Assembly: GCA_900155495.1 (NCBI GenBank)
Contig: FTLJ01000468.1
Coordinates: forward strand, 1 to 64,000
Direction of reading: 5' to 3'
Length of the DNA: 64,000 nt
Source of the DNA: Porogramme epimiltina
Lineage: Eukaryota > Basidiomycota > Agaricomycetes > Polyporales > Polyporaceae
This document shows, piece by piece, positions 33,763-45,023 of this stretch; position 1 is the first letter of the stretch; each line of letters opens with the position of its first letter. The notes beneath the pieces are model-generated. The model did not search any database and was not told the origin of the DNA. It saw only the letters and a list, made by a program, of their open reading frames with translations. The translations under genes and the position numbers were made by a program.

Positions 33763-35684
33763 ATGGCTCAGGCTCTGGACATTCAAAGCACGCTAGGTGC
33801 AGCCTTCATTGGTGCGTAGGAACTCTTTCAACGCATTTACTCATATCCTAACGTGACACTCCTTCACACCTAGGTGACATTCTGTGTGTAGCGTGAGTTG
33901 TGGAGAGAAAATGCCTTGAACCAACTTGCCAAACTCACGTCACCTAGACTCTATGGGGTTACGACAGTTCAAACGTATACATATTTTGGGCAATGCCGCA
34001 ACGACTCTTCCATCATGAAGAATTTGGTGAGTACCCCTTTCTAATGCGAAGCCTGTGCGTTAACCAATCGCGCTTCAGATCGGATTACTCTGGTTTGTGT
34101 CATCTGTTTTCAAGTCAATAGTGTTTTGTTTATTCTAGCTTTGTAGGATAATGGACACCCTTCACACGATCTTCGTGACCCATGCCATCTATGAGTATGG
34201 AGTCATCGGCTACTCCGATCCCTCCTCTTTGAGCAAGCCGACATGGTAAGCCGCAAAGGGTACCTCATGTTTCATTTTAATTTCACTGAAATACTTGGAA
34301 GGAGCATAATAGTACGTTCTCGAACGGATACTCCTGCATTCTATTAGAATACTCACTGATAGAATGTGGCTAGGCGCAAATTGTAGCCACCGTACGTTCA
34401 TAACGGAATGTCCGTGCTTGAGTCCACTAAATGTTATTGGCTTCAGACGATCAATTACGCGATCATCAGAAGGCAAGTGGTGTTCTTCGAATAACATAGG
34501 TCATTTATTAACTGCGACGGGTCACGATCAGCATCTTCTGCTATAGATCTTGGATCCGTAAGTATCACCTTGATGTTATACTCGAGAATCTGCAGCTCTA
34601 ACGCCGTGGTGCACACATGACAGTGAGCGGGAGGAATTGGATGCTTCTGGTAGCATTGGTGCGTAGTATGATGACGGGCCTCTCGTCTCTTGATCACTGA
34701 ATTGCATCGTAGGCTGTTCCCTCAGGATTTACATTCTGTAATGACTTCAATCTCATGCATTTGTATCGTCATTCTAACTTCGCTCGTTCAACACAGGTTT
34801 AACGATTGGTATGTTGCTCTATTGATATTATTACCCTCTACACTATTCTAACAGATGTTAAACCCACAAGCCCTGTCTGTAAAAGGGTAAGCTTTTTGTG
34901 ATGAGGTTCCTCTCGCCATATTAAATCCCCTGCATGTGATAGCTCCTCGCTCAGCTCATGGTCAGAACTCGAGCAACTCTCGGTACGCGTTCTTAGGTCT
35001 GAGACTATTACAATATGGCTTATGGCGTGCGCGGCATCTCAGTGGATCATGTACTCGGACCTCGGAGCTACAGTTTTCATAGATTCACTCCTCTCTATCG
35101 TGCTGTGTTTTCTGCTCGTCACTCGAAGGAGTGATTTCAAGAGGTGAGAAGCCAATATTCTGTGTATTTGAAGAGCTCTTATTCCTAGAGACAGAGTCAA
35201 CACTGCGATACGCGCTCTTGTCCTATATACAGTCAGCACAGGCGTGATTTCGACGTACGCATGCTACTTTCATTGTCGGGTTGAACACTGACCGGTGAAA
35301 CGGTACCTAGTCTCTGCGCCCTAGGATGTTTGATCTCTGTACGTTTGTTTTATCATGTAGACCTCCCACGAATGACTGTTTTGACATATTGCTCATTAGT
35401 TCGCTATGTTTCCTCACTCTTTCATATACTTGGGCATATATTTCTCGTTAGGGAAGCGTAAGCTCCGCTCCTTGCGTTAGCGTCCAAATGCTCACTTGCT
35501 CATCCTTTCCGGACTAGTACTCCTTAATTCCCTCCTTGCGACGCTTAATGCCCGACACTCGTTGCGGGATGGGATGACACAGCAAGGTGTCTCCCTTCCC
35601 CTTGGTTCACATCCAACAAGACTCACCGGATGGAATGATGGAGGGAGTTTTGAGGCATGCGGGGTCGAGGTATGGGGTATTTGA
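33763..35684 (+). CDS. Seven-TM-like fungal membrane protein, DUF6534 type (possibly degraded)
   Basis: The first five exons join cleanly: 33763-33811, 33874-33892 (19 nt), 33948-34026, 34079-34092 (14 nt) and 34147-34245. They give STLGAAFIGDILCVALYGVT, TVQTYTYFGQCRNDSS, GLLWIMDTLHTIFVTHAIYE and YSDPSSLSKPTW, the standard opening of these basidiomycete integral membrane proteins. Downstream, near 35040-35280, come VFIDSLLSIVLCFLLVTRR and NTAIRALVLYTVSTGVIST. Then LLNSLLATLNARHSLR leads to a tail ending at 35684. The middle (34246-35000) could not be spliced convincingly and may be damaged. Function is unknown for the family. It lies between the two ends of a lost F-box copy. Confidence 0.6.
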
Positions 35685-36089
35685 TACATTTTCTACTCGT
35701 AGGTTAATGGCTGGTGTTCAAAGAGCTTTCCATTGTCTATACCCGAAGAGGCGAAATTTCCTCGGCACGGGAAAGCCGTTGGGGAATCATCTTTCAAAAA
35801 CATTGGACGGTTTCCCCAAAGTACGCCTCATCTACAGGCTACAAAAGCAAACGTTCGTAGCAGTTTTTGGTTGGGGAGAAGCGTCGTGGGACGATCATCC
35901 ACTGTTACTGATGCTCATCCTCTGTCCATAGATGGATCATGCGACGACAGAGGCGTCGTCAGTGAGCAGCAGGAAAGTAAGCTTGGATTAGGGTTCCGAA
36001 ACAGATGGAAAGGCGAGTCCATTCTGCTCCCAGCTTTCTGTCTTTCCCCGTAGGTTGACCAACGGTCTAGATGTTGAGATTGTAATCTA
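35685..36089. other. Intergenic, no gene seen
   Basis: This is the 3' flank of the DUF6534 gene up to the F-box 3' relic. The frames overlap and have no recognisable content. Confidence 0.35.
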
Positions 36090-36470
36090 AAAGCTTCTCC
36101 AGAGCGACCCCAGACCTCTTCTTGATGAATGGTAACGATGCCAGAAGGACGAAGTTATGGTCAATGTTATACGATTACCTTACAGTAGTTCCAGATAGAC
36201 CATTATCGTACAGTATGGTCCCAAGCTGTATGATTCATGCATATATCCACTGTGATCCGTGCTTCGAGGCCCTTGTCGCGACGGGAGGATGGGGGTGAAC
36301 ACATGACGCCTTCGTCCAAACTCCACAACCACACATGTAGGATAAGAAGCACGTACCACGTATATTGCATGCAAATGCTACTATGTTGCATTGAAAAGAC
36401 ATGCTAAAAGCCTGATAAGGCTGTGACGGGACGAAATACGACACATCGGCAATGAAGCCCCCGCAGAGGA
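36090..36470 (+). pseudogene. 3' end and downstream flank of a lost subfamily A F-box copy
   Basis: Aligns with the end of the 28994-30907 gene and its 3' flank. GACCTCTTCTTGATGAATGG matches the last codons of copy 1 (AGGCTTCGCGACGAATGG plus stop). It is followed by GCCAGAAGGACGAAG, ACAGTATGGTCCCAAGCTGT (also at 30969), a TGCTTCGAGG-CCTTGTCGCG block, and GTGACGGGACGAAATA near 36422 (copy 1 flank near 31189). The coding body 5' of it is absent. Confidence 0.6.
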
Positions 36471-36973
36471 GCTGCACTAGCAGATAATCATATACCTGCT
36501 AATTGTCGGTAATTGGTAGTACTGTGAGACATTCTGGGGCGTCCTGGGTCTCGTTATTGTTGGCCCTTCTTTCAAGGGCGGCGGCGGGCGTGTCCGGGCG
36601 TGGTGCCGTACGTAGAGGAAAACAACCAGGCGCTTGTAGAGTAGTCACGTGCACGGCGACGCGCGAGTTGAACCTGCGCCCTTAGCAACTCTTCTGTTGG
36701 ACGCGATACACACTGGCTACTTGAATCCACTGCATCTCGGTGTACGATTACTACGTTCAAGGCTGGTTTGTACCAGAAAGGGATCGTTTATTCATCTGGC
36801 CAGCGCCTCCTTGATGCTTGCTCTGGGCAGTCACTAGTCACCGGGCAACCAAAGTTCGATGCTTCCACGAAACTTCAGTACTGCAATGAGTTTGTTGATT
36901 TTGCCCTCGTGCAAAGTCTTATATTTGATACTTAATCCATACAGACACGAACTACTCAGCATTCCCGAACACA
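36471..36973. other. Upstream region of F-box copy 2, no other gene seen
   Basis: Short frames without content. It is not obviously alignable with the upstream block shared by copy 1 and the relic, so copy 2 may have a different promoter. Confidence 0.35.
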
Positions 36974-38968
36974 ATGAGCCTCGGGGGCACAACGGACGGG
37001 TTCCCCTTTCCCGAATACTCCCAAATACTCCCTCAAGAGGATCGCGCCCACCTCCACGGATTATCACACTCTGAGCTCCTTTCATGGACCACCTCGAGGG
37101 CAGAAGCGTACAACCGCATGAAGCATGCCCTCCTAATCATCCACAATGGCGCTGTTCCCATGCATCGTCTCCCCACCGAGATCCTTTCCAACATCTTCGC
37201 CCGCTGCTGGTATAACAGAGGCAGTTTCCGAATCGCGCACGTCTGTCGTCGTTGGCGCGCCGTGGTGCTCTCCACCCCCCATTTTTGGAGAGACGTCTTG
37301 GACGGAGAAGTGTTCGACTTGGGTGCAGAAGCTCAGAGGCCCGACGATTGGTCTGGCCGTTTCAAATTTATGAAGGTGCTCTTTAAATTTTCAAGGTTTC
37401 GAGATATACGCCTTCACCTGTCCCACTTCGATGATATCTTCGGCGATTACCTTCAGCAGCGCTACAATGCTCGCGGGGCACAAATTATATCTTTGCACAT
37501 AGAACTCTTCTCTGATGACGAATTCTATCTGCTCTATGCGGCCCTCGTTTCCGGCATGCCATTTTTGAAGGAGCTAGAAATCAAATACAATGAGGACACA
37601 CTCGATCCATTCACTTTAGATCACGAGGAGCCATTACCAAGTTCCAGCCTACCTTTCCTCAAGACCCTTACTACGCCACCGACGACGGTCCGTCTGCTAG
37701 CCCTGGAGTCCATAGAGCACGTCACGCTGACGCCACCCCGTATCGCTCTATTCGCACCTCTTCCCGAAATATACGAACTCCACTCCTCGTGCACCAATCT
37801 CAAGTCTCTGCAACTCCTCCTCGATTGTGAACTCTCCCAGATAGCTTCGACATTACCTCCCGCCCCCCCAATCACATTTCCGGTACTACAGAGCTTAACA
37901 ATCCAAGACTCAATCGAGCGCAACGCATGCATGCTCTCCGGCGTTCTCGCCCTGCCCGCTCTCGAGAAACTTCACGCAATACAGCTCGGATCGTGCCGAC
38001 TACGGGATGAGGAGAGTCGAGAAGCCAACCACATGCTCCGCAATGACAGTGAAGTGGTCCATAGGCTACTAAGTAAGACAGGTGTCGAACGGGTGGCGCT
38101 CGAGGAAGAACGAGATCATCCAGAGGAGAGGGACCGAATGTCAGGCGTCGCAGTCCGGGTTTCTTCGAACGGCACCGAACACATCCGAATCACGGTCTTC
38201 CGCGGAATATTAAGAGGGAGGGACTTCATGCCCATGTTTTCCAGCTACAAGACCATCACGCACTTATCTTTGAACGCCAATGACAAGAGCACATTCACTG
38301 TGTGCGGAGAGGATAACTTATTCAGGGCATTCTCGTGTCTCGAGGCGTTGTGCATCGTGTCTCCCATCGCTGTCACGCTGCTTGATGCGCTCGCCGCCCG
38401 AAACGACTCCAGGGACCCACAGTCGCTCGTTGCGCCGCATCTCAAGACCCTCTCCATCTCCTTCCCGTTCTCCGACCCCGACCCCGGGCACCTCACTGCG
38501 GCCGTCAGATGGAGCGAATGGAGCCCGGCCGCCCAGCGGACGATCGCGGAGCATTTGCGCCCGCGCTGTACCATCATCCGCAAGACGCTGGAGCACCGGG
38601 CGGCACTGGGCACCCGCCTGTGCAGCCTGGAGTGGTCAGAATTCGAGCACGATCCCGAGGACTATCTGTACTGGAACAGCGCGCGGGCGGTGGTTACGCA
38701 GCTGCCCACGGATGGTGACGAGTGGGACACGAGTTTGATGAACTTTGGGCTGGGAGCTCTTCAGAATTTGGTGGATGGACTGGCGATATTCAAGGGCTTC
38801 TTGTTCTATCCACCCGAGTACCGTTCCGACGGCGAAACTTCCAGTAAACATTCGGAATTTGACGACTCGGACGGAGAAAGTGACGACGATGGGGATATGA
38901 TGTCACCCGGTGCTAATGGACCGGGGACTCTTGTCGAAGATGGGCTCGCATTGCATAGTGCAGTATAG
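36974..38968 (+). CDS. F-box protein, subfamily A copy 2
   Basis: Single exon, 664 aa, ATG at 36974. It opens with GFPFPEYSQILPQEDRAHLH and LSHSELLSWTTSRAEAYNRM. The F-box-like motif LPTEILSNIFARCWYNRGS leads into FRIAHVCRRWRAVVLSTPHF. The variable leucine-rich middle and the closing block (FGLGALQNLVDGLAIFKGF, FYPPEY, then an acidic Ser/Asp tail) align with copies 1 and 3. The first 130 residues and the last 120 are best conserved and the middle is most divergent, as expected if the middle reads the target (inference). Likely an SCF adaptor; target unknown. Confidence 0.88.
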   Translation: MSLGGTTDGFPFPEYSQILPQEDRAHLHGLSHSELLSWTTSRAEAYNRMKHALLIIHNGAVPMHRLPTEILSNIFARCWYNRGSFRIAHVCRRWRAVVLSTPHFWRDVLDGEVFDLGAEAQRPDDWSGRFKFMKVLFKFSRFRDIRLHLSHFDDIFGDYLQQRYNARGAQIISLHIELFSDDEFYLLYAALVSGMPFLKELEIKYNEDTLDPFTLDHEEPLPSSSLPFLKTLTTPPTTVRLLALESIEHVTLTPPRIALFAPLPEIYELHSSCTNLKSLQLLLDCELSQIASTLPPAPPITFPVLQSLTIQDSIERNACMLSGVLALPALEKLHAIQLGSCRLRDEESREANHMLRNDSEVVHRLLSKTGVERVALEEERDHPEERDRMSGVAVRVSSNGTEHIRITVFRGILRGRDFMPMFSSYKTITHLSLNANDKSTFTVCGEDNLFRAFSCLEALCIVSPIAVTLLDALAARNDSRDPQSLVAPHLKTLSISFPFSDPDPGHLTAAVRWSEWSPAAQRTIAEHLRPRCTIIRKTLEHRAALGTRLCSLEWSEFEHDPEDYLYWNSARAVVTQLPTDGDEWDTSLMNFGLGALQNLVDGLAIFKGFLFYPPEYRSDGETSSKHSEFDDSDGESDDDGDMMSPGANGPGTLVEDGLALHSAV

Positions 38969-39385
38969 GTCGTGTATTAGATATTACGGGAGTATGCAAA
39001 GGCAGATACATTAGCGATTACGGAAGGGTAGAATGAAAGTTCGGAGCTCACAACACCGCGCGCAAGTGTGAGCAGCCTGAAGCGTGGTTGCAGCCAGCCA
39101 GTGTGACTCAGGTCACATGCATCCGGTCCGTGCGTAGCGCCAACTGGCCCTTTTGGCACCGTTGGCTTATGCGCTGACAGTCAGTGACATCTTATTCTGG
39201 ACTAGCTACAACTTGAACGTTGAACGTTTGAACCGTTACTCCCTCAAATCTTGATATTGTGAGTTTATCCTAGTGACGGTGATCACCTTGATTCCTAACG
39301 CTGAAACTTGGCAGACACGACTCGGAGCGTACGCACGCTCAAGCCACAAACTCGCGGTGGGCCGATCAAGAGTCCTAATAGCGCA
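38969..39385. other. Spacer between F-box copies 2 and 3
   Basis: A frame that is open into copy 3 begins with a TTG at 39308, so the first ATG of copy 3 is at 39386. ATTGTGAGTTTATCCTAG at 39255 could hold splice sites of a 5' UTR intron. No separate gene is seen. Confidence 0.35.
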
Positions 39386-41284
39386 ATGAACCTGCACGGA
39401 CTTCCGTTTCCCGAGTACGCCCGGGTCCTCCCTCAGGATGAACGCATCCTGCTCCATGGATTGTCTATCCCAGAGCTCCTTTCATGGACCCTCTCAAGGG
39501 CTGAAGTATACCGTCGCATCGTACGCGCTTTTCTTGCCCTTCATAACGATGTAGTTCCGATGCACCGTCTCCCTACCGAGATCCTCTCCTACATCTTCGC
39601 CCAGTGCTGGCACGACAGCTTCCGGATTGCGCACGTGTGCCGTCGCTGGCGCGAAGTCGTGCTCAGGACTCCCGAATTCTGGAGAGATGTCGCCGACGCG
39701 CAAGTCTTCGACCTAGGCGAGAATGTCCAACGACCCGACAATTGGCCCCGCCGATTTCGATTTATGAAGGCACTTTTCAAACTTTCGAGCCCGCGAGGTG
39801 TATGTCTTCACATCTCCCATTTTGATAGCTCCTTCCATCGTTCCCTTCAGCGGCATGGTGTCACTACGCTGCGGATCACCATTCTGCACGTGGAACTCTT
39901 CTATAGCCATGAACTCCCTCCGCTCCATGAAATGCTCCGTCACGGCATGCCGTCTTTGAAGGACCTGAGAATCAAGAAATCTCAATCGGGATATGTTGGC
40001 TCTCGTCAGGAACACCTCGACCCATTGCCCAGCACTAGTTTACCACATCTCCAGACCCTTTCTACGTCGCCCGCGATATTTCCCCTCTTTGCATGCAAGT
40101 CCGTAGAACACGCCGAACTCCAGTCCTGCGAACCCAGCCTCCGCCTAACGCCTCGTGACCTCTGTGATGCCTTGCACATGTGTCCGAATTTGAGGTCACT
40201 ACAGCTATTGGAGTGCGTGATAGCGCCGCCACCGGATCTAAATCCTATCCTAATTACACTGCCAATGCTGGAGAACCTGACTGTTGCAGCTCGGCCGGAG
40301 CACACTGCTGTCATGCTTTCACAACTTTTCGTCCTCCCTCGCCTTAAACATCTCCATGCCATACAGGATACACTGCACCCTGGTAGCCTAACAGGGAACT
40401 TACTGGATACCAGTAAAATTGTCCATGGACTACTCAGTACCACCGGCGCCAGTCATGTGAATGTCGAAGAAGCCGAGGAAGATCATCGGAAAAGGGATTT
40501 TGACACTCGCATCACAATCAGAATATCTTCAAACAGCAACGAGAGCATACGAATCACTATCGACCGCCACCACACATGTGTGGCAAACTACATTGCTCTA
40601 TTTCGATCGCTTGCGACTATTACGCACTTATCATTGTGCGCAAACGACAGAATCGCTGGCCGTGGAGATGGGGTTCTGTTCAGGGCCTTTCCACATCTCT
40701 TGCACCTACGAATTGCATCCCCAAACGCAGAATCCCTGCTCTCTAACCTCCAAGATCCAGACGATCCCTGGGACCTGCAGTCGCTCGTCTCGCCATGTCT
40801 CAAAACACTCGACATCTCCTTTCCATTCGACAATGACCTCGACCCACACTCTCTGAAGACAGCTCTGCTGGGAAGCGGATGGAGTCTTGAGGCACAGGAG
40901 ATAATAAGGGAGCATCTGCGCCCGCGATGCACCTTGATCCGCAACATGCTGGAGCACCGGGCAGCGCTAGGCACCCGCCTGGAGAGGTTGGAGTGGTCCG
41001 AGTTCGAGTACGGGTCCGAAGAGTATTCGCACTGGCGCAGCCCTGAAGCTGTCATAGCTAAGCTCCCGGAAGACGAAGACGAGTGGAGCACAGCGACAAT
41101 AGACTTCGGGCTGGGAGCTCTGCGAAGCTTAGTAGATGGACCGGTTGCTTTCAAGACCTTCTCGTTTTATCCCTCTACTAATCCCACGAAGAATGACGTG
41201 TTTGACGAACATGTAAGTTTGAAGGGTGTAGATAAAGATTTGGATATCTATGGTGAATACTACGACCACGATGACCTGTACTAG
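39386..41284 (+). CDS. F-box protein, subfamily A copy 3
   Basis: Single exon, 632 aa from the ATG at 39386. It starts MNLHGLPFPEYARVLPQDER, then LSIPELLSWTLSRAEVYRRI. The F-box-like motif LPTEILSYIFAQCWHDS is followed by FRIAHVCRRWREVVLRTPEF. The leucine-rich middle is similar to copy 2, and the closing block is FGLGALRSLVDGPVAFKTFS with FYPS in place of FYPPEY. It shares long stretches of nucleotide similarity with copy 2 (for example around the F-box and near 40920-41000), consistent with tandem duplication. Likely an SCF ubiquitin-ligase adaptor, target unknown. Confidence 0.88.
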   Translation: MNLHGLPFPEYARVLPQDERILLHGLSIPELLSWTLSRAEVYRRIVRAFLALHNDVVPMHRLPTEILSYIFAQCWHDSFRIAHVCRRWREVVLRTPEFWRDVADAQVFDLGENVQRPDNWPRRFRFMKALFKLSSPRGVCLHISHFDSSFHRSLQRHGVTTLRITILHVELFYSHELPPLHEMLRHGMPSLKDLRIKKSQSGYVGSRQEHLDPLPSTSLPHLQTLSTSPAIFPLFACKSVEHAELQSCEPSLRLTPRDLCDALHMCPNLRSLQLLECVIAPPPDLNPILITLPMLENLTVAARPEHTAVMLSQLFVLPRLKHLHAIQDTLHPGSLTGNLLDTSKIVHGLLSTTGASHVNVEEAEEDHRKRDFDTRITIRISSNSNESIRITIDRHHTCVANYIALFRSLATITHLSLCANDRIAGRGDGVLFRAFPHLLHLRIASPNAESLLSNLQDPDDPWDLQSLVSPCLKTLDISFPFDNDLDPHSLKTALLGSGWSLEAQEIIREHLRPRCTLIRNMLEHRAALGTRLERLEWSEFEYGSEEYSHWRSPEAVIAKLPEDEDEWSTATIDFGLGALRSLVDGPVAFKTFSFYPSTNPTKNDVFDEHVSLKGVDKDLDIYGEYYDHDDLY

Positions 41285-41637
41285 ATCTATCATATTAGTA
41301 AACGACCATGCTAGTTCTTGTGTTGTTCCGGCCTTGTTGCACTGCAGAAAGTTCGAGTTGTGAGAGGGGGCTTGTATTCAGCCAAGAGTAGTGGATCGCT
41401 TCGAGTGTGTCACAATATGAGGGGTCCGAGAAGAAGACTTACTGAGTTAGCTGACAAATGCGGAATACTAGATGTAGGTCACGAGCATGTGAACGGGCGC
41501 TTAATAGCTCTGTCTCTGCCGTCACTGGGCCGCGCCCACTCCTCCTCGGACTTGTAGTGACCGCATTCAAGCCTTCTATATACCCACTCGCACGCCGGCA
41601 TCATCACCAGCGGCTTCAGTGCTGGCTTTCTTTAGTC
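41285..41637. other. Upstream region of the Msp1-like gene
   Basis: Short frames without content. CTATATACCC near 41576 lies about 60 bp before the ATG and might act as a TATA element. Confidence 0.35.
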
Positions 41638-43142
41638 ATGGCTCTCTCATCGTCCACCAAGAGAGCCATCTTTGATGGTGCGTTCTTCATGTGCTGCGAC
41701 TCTGGGCCACGCTGACAGTGCATGTAGTCGCTATTTTCGCTTGCTCCCAAGTACGTAGTAGTCGATTTGGCCTGAAACCATGACTGATCAACGATGGAAG
41801 GTAGCATTGTACTATACTTTACGAGTAAGTGCTTTGCATCCTCGTTTGGCCGCCACTAACATTGCCCAAGTGGGTCATGGACACATTGTCACCAGTGGAA
41901 CGCAAGGAAGTAAAAGCGAAGAGTTTGAAGGCGCTGGAGAGCCTGGGGCATAGGGACTTGAAGTTGGACGAGTATGAAGGTGCGTCCTAGTCCCGTCCTT
42001 CTCTCACTCTATCCTCACATTCCCCCCAGCCCAAATTGCCTCCGAAGTCATCCACCCAGACGACATTGACGTTCACTTCTCCGGTATGTATCTGCCCCCA
42101 TCCTTCTTCCCCCTTTCCCCATGCTCAACAACACCCGCCTGAAGACATTGGCGGACTCGACCCCATCATTTCCTCCCTTCGCGAGTCCGTCATCCTCCCC
42201 CTCCGCTTCCCACACCTCTTCGCGTCCTCCGCGCTGCTCGGCGCGCCCAAGGGCGTGCTCCTCTTCGGCCCACCTGGGTGCGGGAAGACGATGCTCGCCA
42301 AGGCGCTCGCCAAGGAGTCGGGCGCGACGTTCATCAACATCGCCGCGTCCGTGCTCACGAACAAGTGGTACGGGGAGAGCAACAAGCTCGTCGCGGGCCT
42401 CTTCTCGCTTGCACGCAAGGCGCAGCCGAGCATCGTCTTTATCGACGAGATCGACTCCTTCCTCCGCGAGCGCACCAAGGGCGACCACGAGGTGACGGGT
42501 ATGATGAAAGCAGAGTTTATGACGTGAGTCCCTTTTCTGGTCTAGTCTGTGTGGTATGCGGGTCAAGCGCGCGGTGCTCAAAGGGAGGAACAGGTTGTGG
42601 GACGGGCTCACCTCAAGCACCGACCAAATTATGGTCCTCGGCGCAACGAACAGGCCAAATGACATTGACTCCGCTATCCTCCGACGCATGCCCAAGCGGT
42701 TTGCAGTGGGCCTGCCAGATGTGGACCAGCGGGAGAAGATTCTCACCCTTGTAAGTCTTCTTCATTGTCCCTCGCCCGCGCGGCCAAAACGTCTGACTCG
42801 TGTGGACATGATAGATGCTCAAGGACACCCCACTCGCACCAAATTTCTCCATCAGGATACTGGCCGAGCAGGCGGACGGGCTGTCAGGGTCGGATCTTAA
42901 GGAACTTTGCCGCAATGCGGCCATGATACCCATGCGCGAATTCATGCGCACGGCCGACGGAGACTCGGAGAGGCTCGCGCAGTGCCAGTCAGAGGTGTGC
43001 ACCGGTCTCGTCTCGAACGTTCTCGCTCGGCGCCATGCTAACCCTGCGACTGTGCTAGAACTTCAAGCTGCGTCCACTAACGCTCCTGGACTTCTTCCAG
43101 GCTGATGGTACGAGCGCCCTTCCCATCGAGCCGATGGACTGA
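41638..43142 (+). CDS. MSP1: Mitochondrial outer-membrane AAA ATPase Msp1/ATAD1
   Basis: About ten exons join in frame from the ATG at 41638 to the TGA at 43140-43142. The protein is close to 390 aa, the size expected for Msp1. An N-terminal membrane helix ([19 protein letters not shown]) is followed by the linker [16 protein letters not shown]. The AAA domain has Walker [13 protein letters not shown], pore-loop KWYGES, Walker [12 protein letters not shown], sensor 1 LGATNRPND, arginine-finger region LRRMPKRF, and the C-terminal helix [19 protein letters not shown]. The end, [15 protein letters not shown], matches the family. Msp1 extracts mislocalised tail-anchored proteins and stalled import substrates from the mitochondrial outer membrane. 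The first exons are very short (for example about 24 nt each). Confidence 0.93.
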
Positions 43143-45023
43143 AGTGCTCCTCCGCGGCCAGCTGCCTGTCATGCGTGTGCGGCGGGCTTACGATTCGCGA
43201 CATGAGCTACATGTGTACATCTATCCACGTAACTTATGACCGACTAATGCTATTAGATATAGATCCCCTTCTCTATGATGAATCATTATGTCATCTGCTT
43301 CCGGGACCCACAAGCTGATGGAAGGACCACGAACCCCTTGCCTTTCTCCAACAAGGTTCAAGAAAGTGCGGGTGTAGTGAGGCTTGAGCTGCGAGCAGTA
43401 TACGATATGGGGTCGACGGAGCTAAGGCCTGAGGTCTGAGGGCTCAAGCCCACGTTTTTGACCGATGATGTGCTCCTCCGTTGTAGTCTTCCACGATACA
43501 GCGGTTCATCAGCAGATATCTCAGATATTTGGAACTCGTCAATGCCTTCGACGCCAGATATCTGAAGCAGAAACGCTTCGGAAACGCGTCGCGTCGCGTC
43601 GAGATATCTTGACGAGATGCTAGCCTAGGGTTGATTGGACTGAGCCCACCCTTAAGTAACCGTAGGGGACACGTGGGTTGGTGGGAAGTTCTAGTGCCCT
43701 CCAGGCGAGTTCTCTCTATATTCGAGATCTATCTGAGATATCACAGCGCTAGTATGAAGATATACAGTGTAATAGCTCAGGATGATTTTCGAACTTCAGA
43801 GGCCTGCTCGAGGCTTCGAGCAAAGATCAAGCACTGTGTCCACTCTACGGACCTATTTATAACAGCCATGGTTGCAGGGGTAGAAATGTTGAAGCTAGAA
43901 GCAGAGGCGCAGGGACGGCTATCTGGACAAGCATAATGACCAAACCCCGACTCTGATCCGGGCCCTCTGCCACCGCTGGCGATCGTCGTCCCGTCTATGC
44001 GCGAGCACCTTGAGCTCGGCTTGCTGATGACTTCGATCCACCCACCCCATCCTACCCCAATGGTCTTGGGAATGCCTCCATGTTGCACCGAAAGTCAGTC
44101 GAAGTATCCGCCGACAGCATCAACCGTATGCCCCAGGCCAAGAGTGTCCCCTTTGTGCCACTCCACACAGGCAGCCCGCTCTAGCTCCGCCTTTGTGACC
44201 ACACCTATTGCGACTCTCGTCCTCAAGCTGCGACATCCCTGGTCCTCCTCCACAAGTACTATAGTATCGGCCATCAAAGATATTATATCAGTATTTGAAG
44301 CAACGAAGGTGCCGCACCCTCCTGTGGACTTTATGACTGCTTGCAAAGGCTTCAAGTCCTCTTGGAAGATGCCTGGCCCTCGTAGGCCCGCGACATATTG
44401 TGTACGACGGGGATCCTTATAATTGGCGAGTGCTTTCTTTGGTGGTTCTTGCATTTTCGTACACCCGCGCCAGCGACGTGCTGAGGGAGTCACCACCGCT
44501 CCCTGAATGCCGTTGCCTCCGCCATTCCCTTTTGGCATGCAACGCACGTTATAGACAGCCACGCGGGTCCTTTTTTGTACACCGCAGATAGGCTCGGCCG
44601 CGGGCCGCGCCACGCCCCTCACCATGCCCTTAGGTTCTGAGCTTCCCTAAAATATCCTTTGCTTCCGTGGAACTTGTCGCGAGAAGCTATATAGATATCT
44701 GCCTTCCGCAGCCTAGATATCCGGATGCTCCGTGTTTCCCGTAGCGCACCCACGAGATATCTCAATCTTAGAGTGCCGATGTTGAATCTCTCCTAAGCAC
44801 GCAATGCGTCTTGAATGATTAGAGGATCTTGATGCTTCTTCATGACGCAACGCTCAGTGTTCGTCGTAGACCCGCTGATCATCTACGGATATCTGGCTCC
44901 TTTTGGGCTTTGCGCGACAGTATATAAAGTTCCAGTGGGTAGCCAGAAACTTCAGAACAACTTGTATCCGGCCCACCGCACAACGTCACAAGCGGCCTCA
45001 CATCACTACTCCCCCTATCTATC
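43143..45023. other. Long gene-poor region with clustered GATATC motifs; possible transposon relic
   Basis: No convincing gene. Eight GATATC hexamers, mostly as AGATATCT or GAGATATC, occur between about 43514 and 44890, in two groups that bracket 43.8-44.6 kb. The long minus frame at 44095-44625 and overlapping plus frames do not show a domain I recognise. An old mobile element with palindromic ends is one explanation. A TATATAAA box at 44931-44938 belongs to the next gene. Confidence 0.35.

Noticed and set aside
44095..44625. 176-codon minus-strand frame as a gene
   Set aside because: No recognisable domain, no splice support, and the region looks like an old mobile element.
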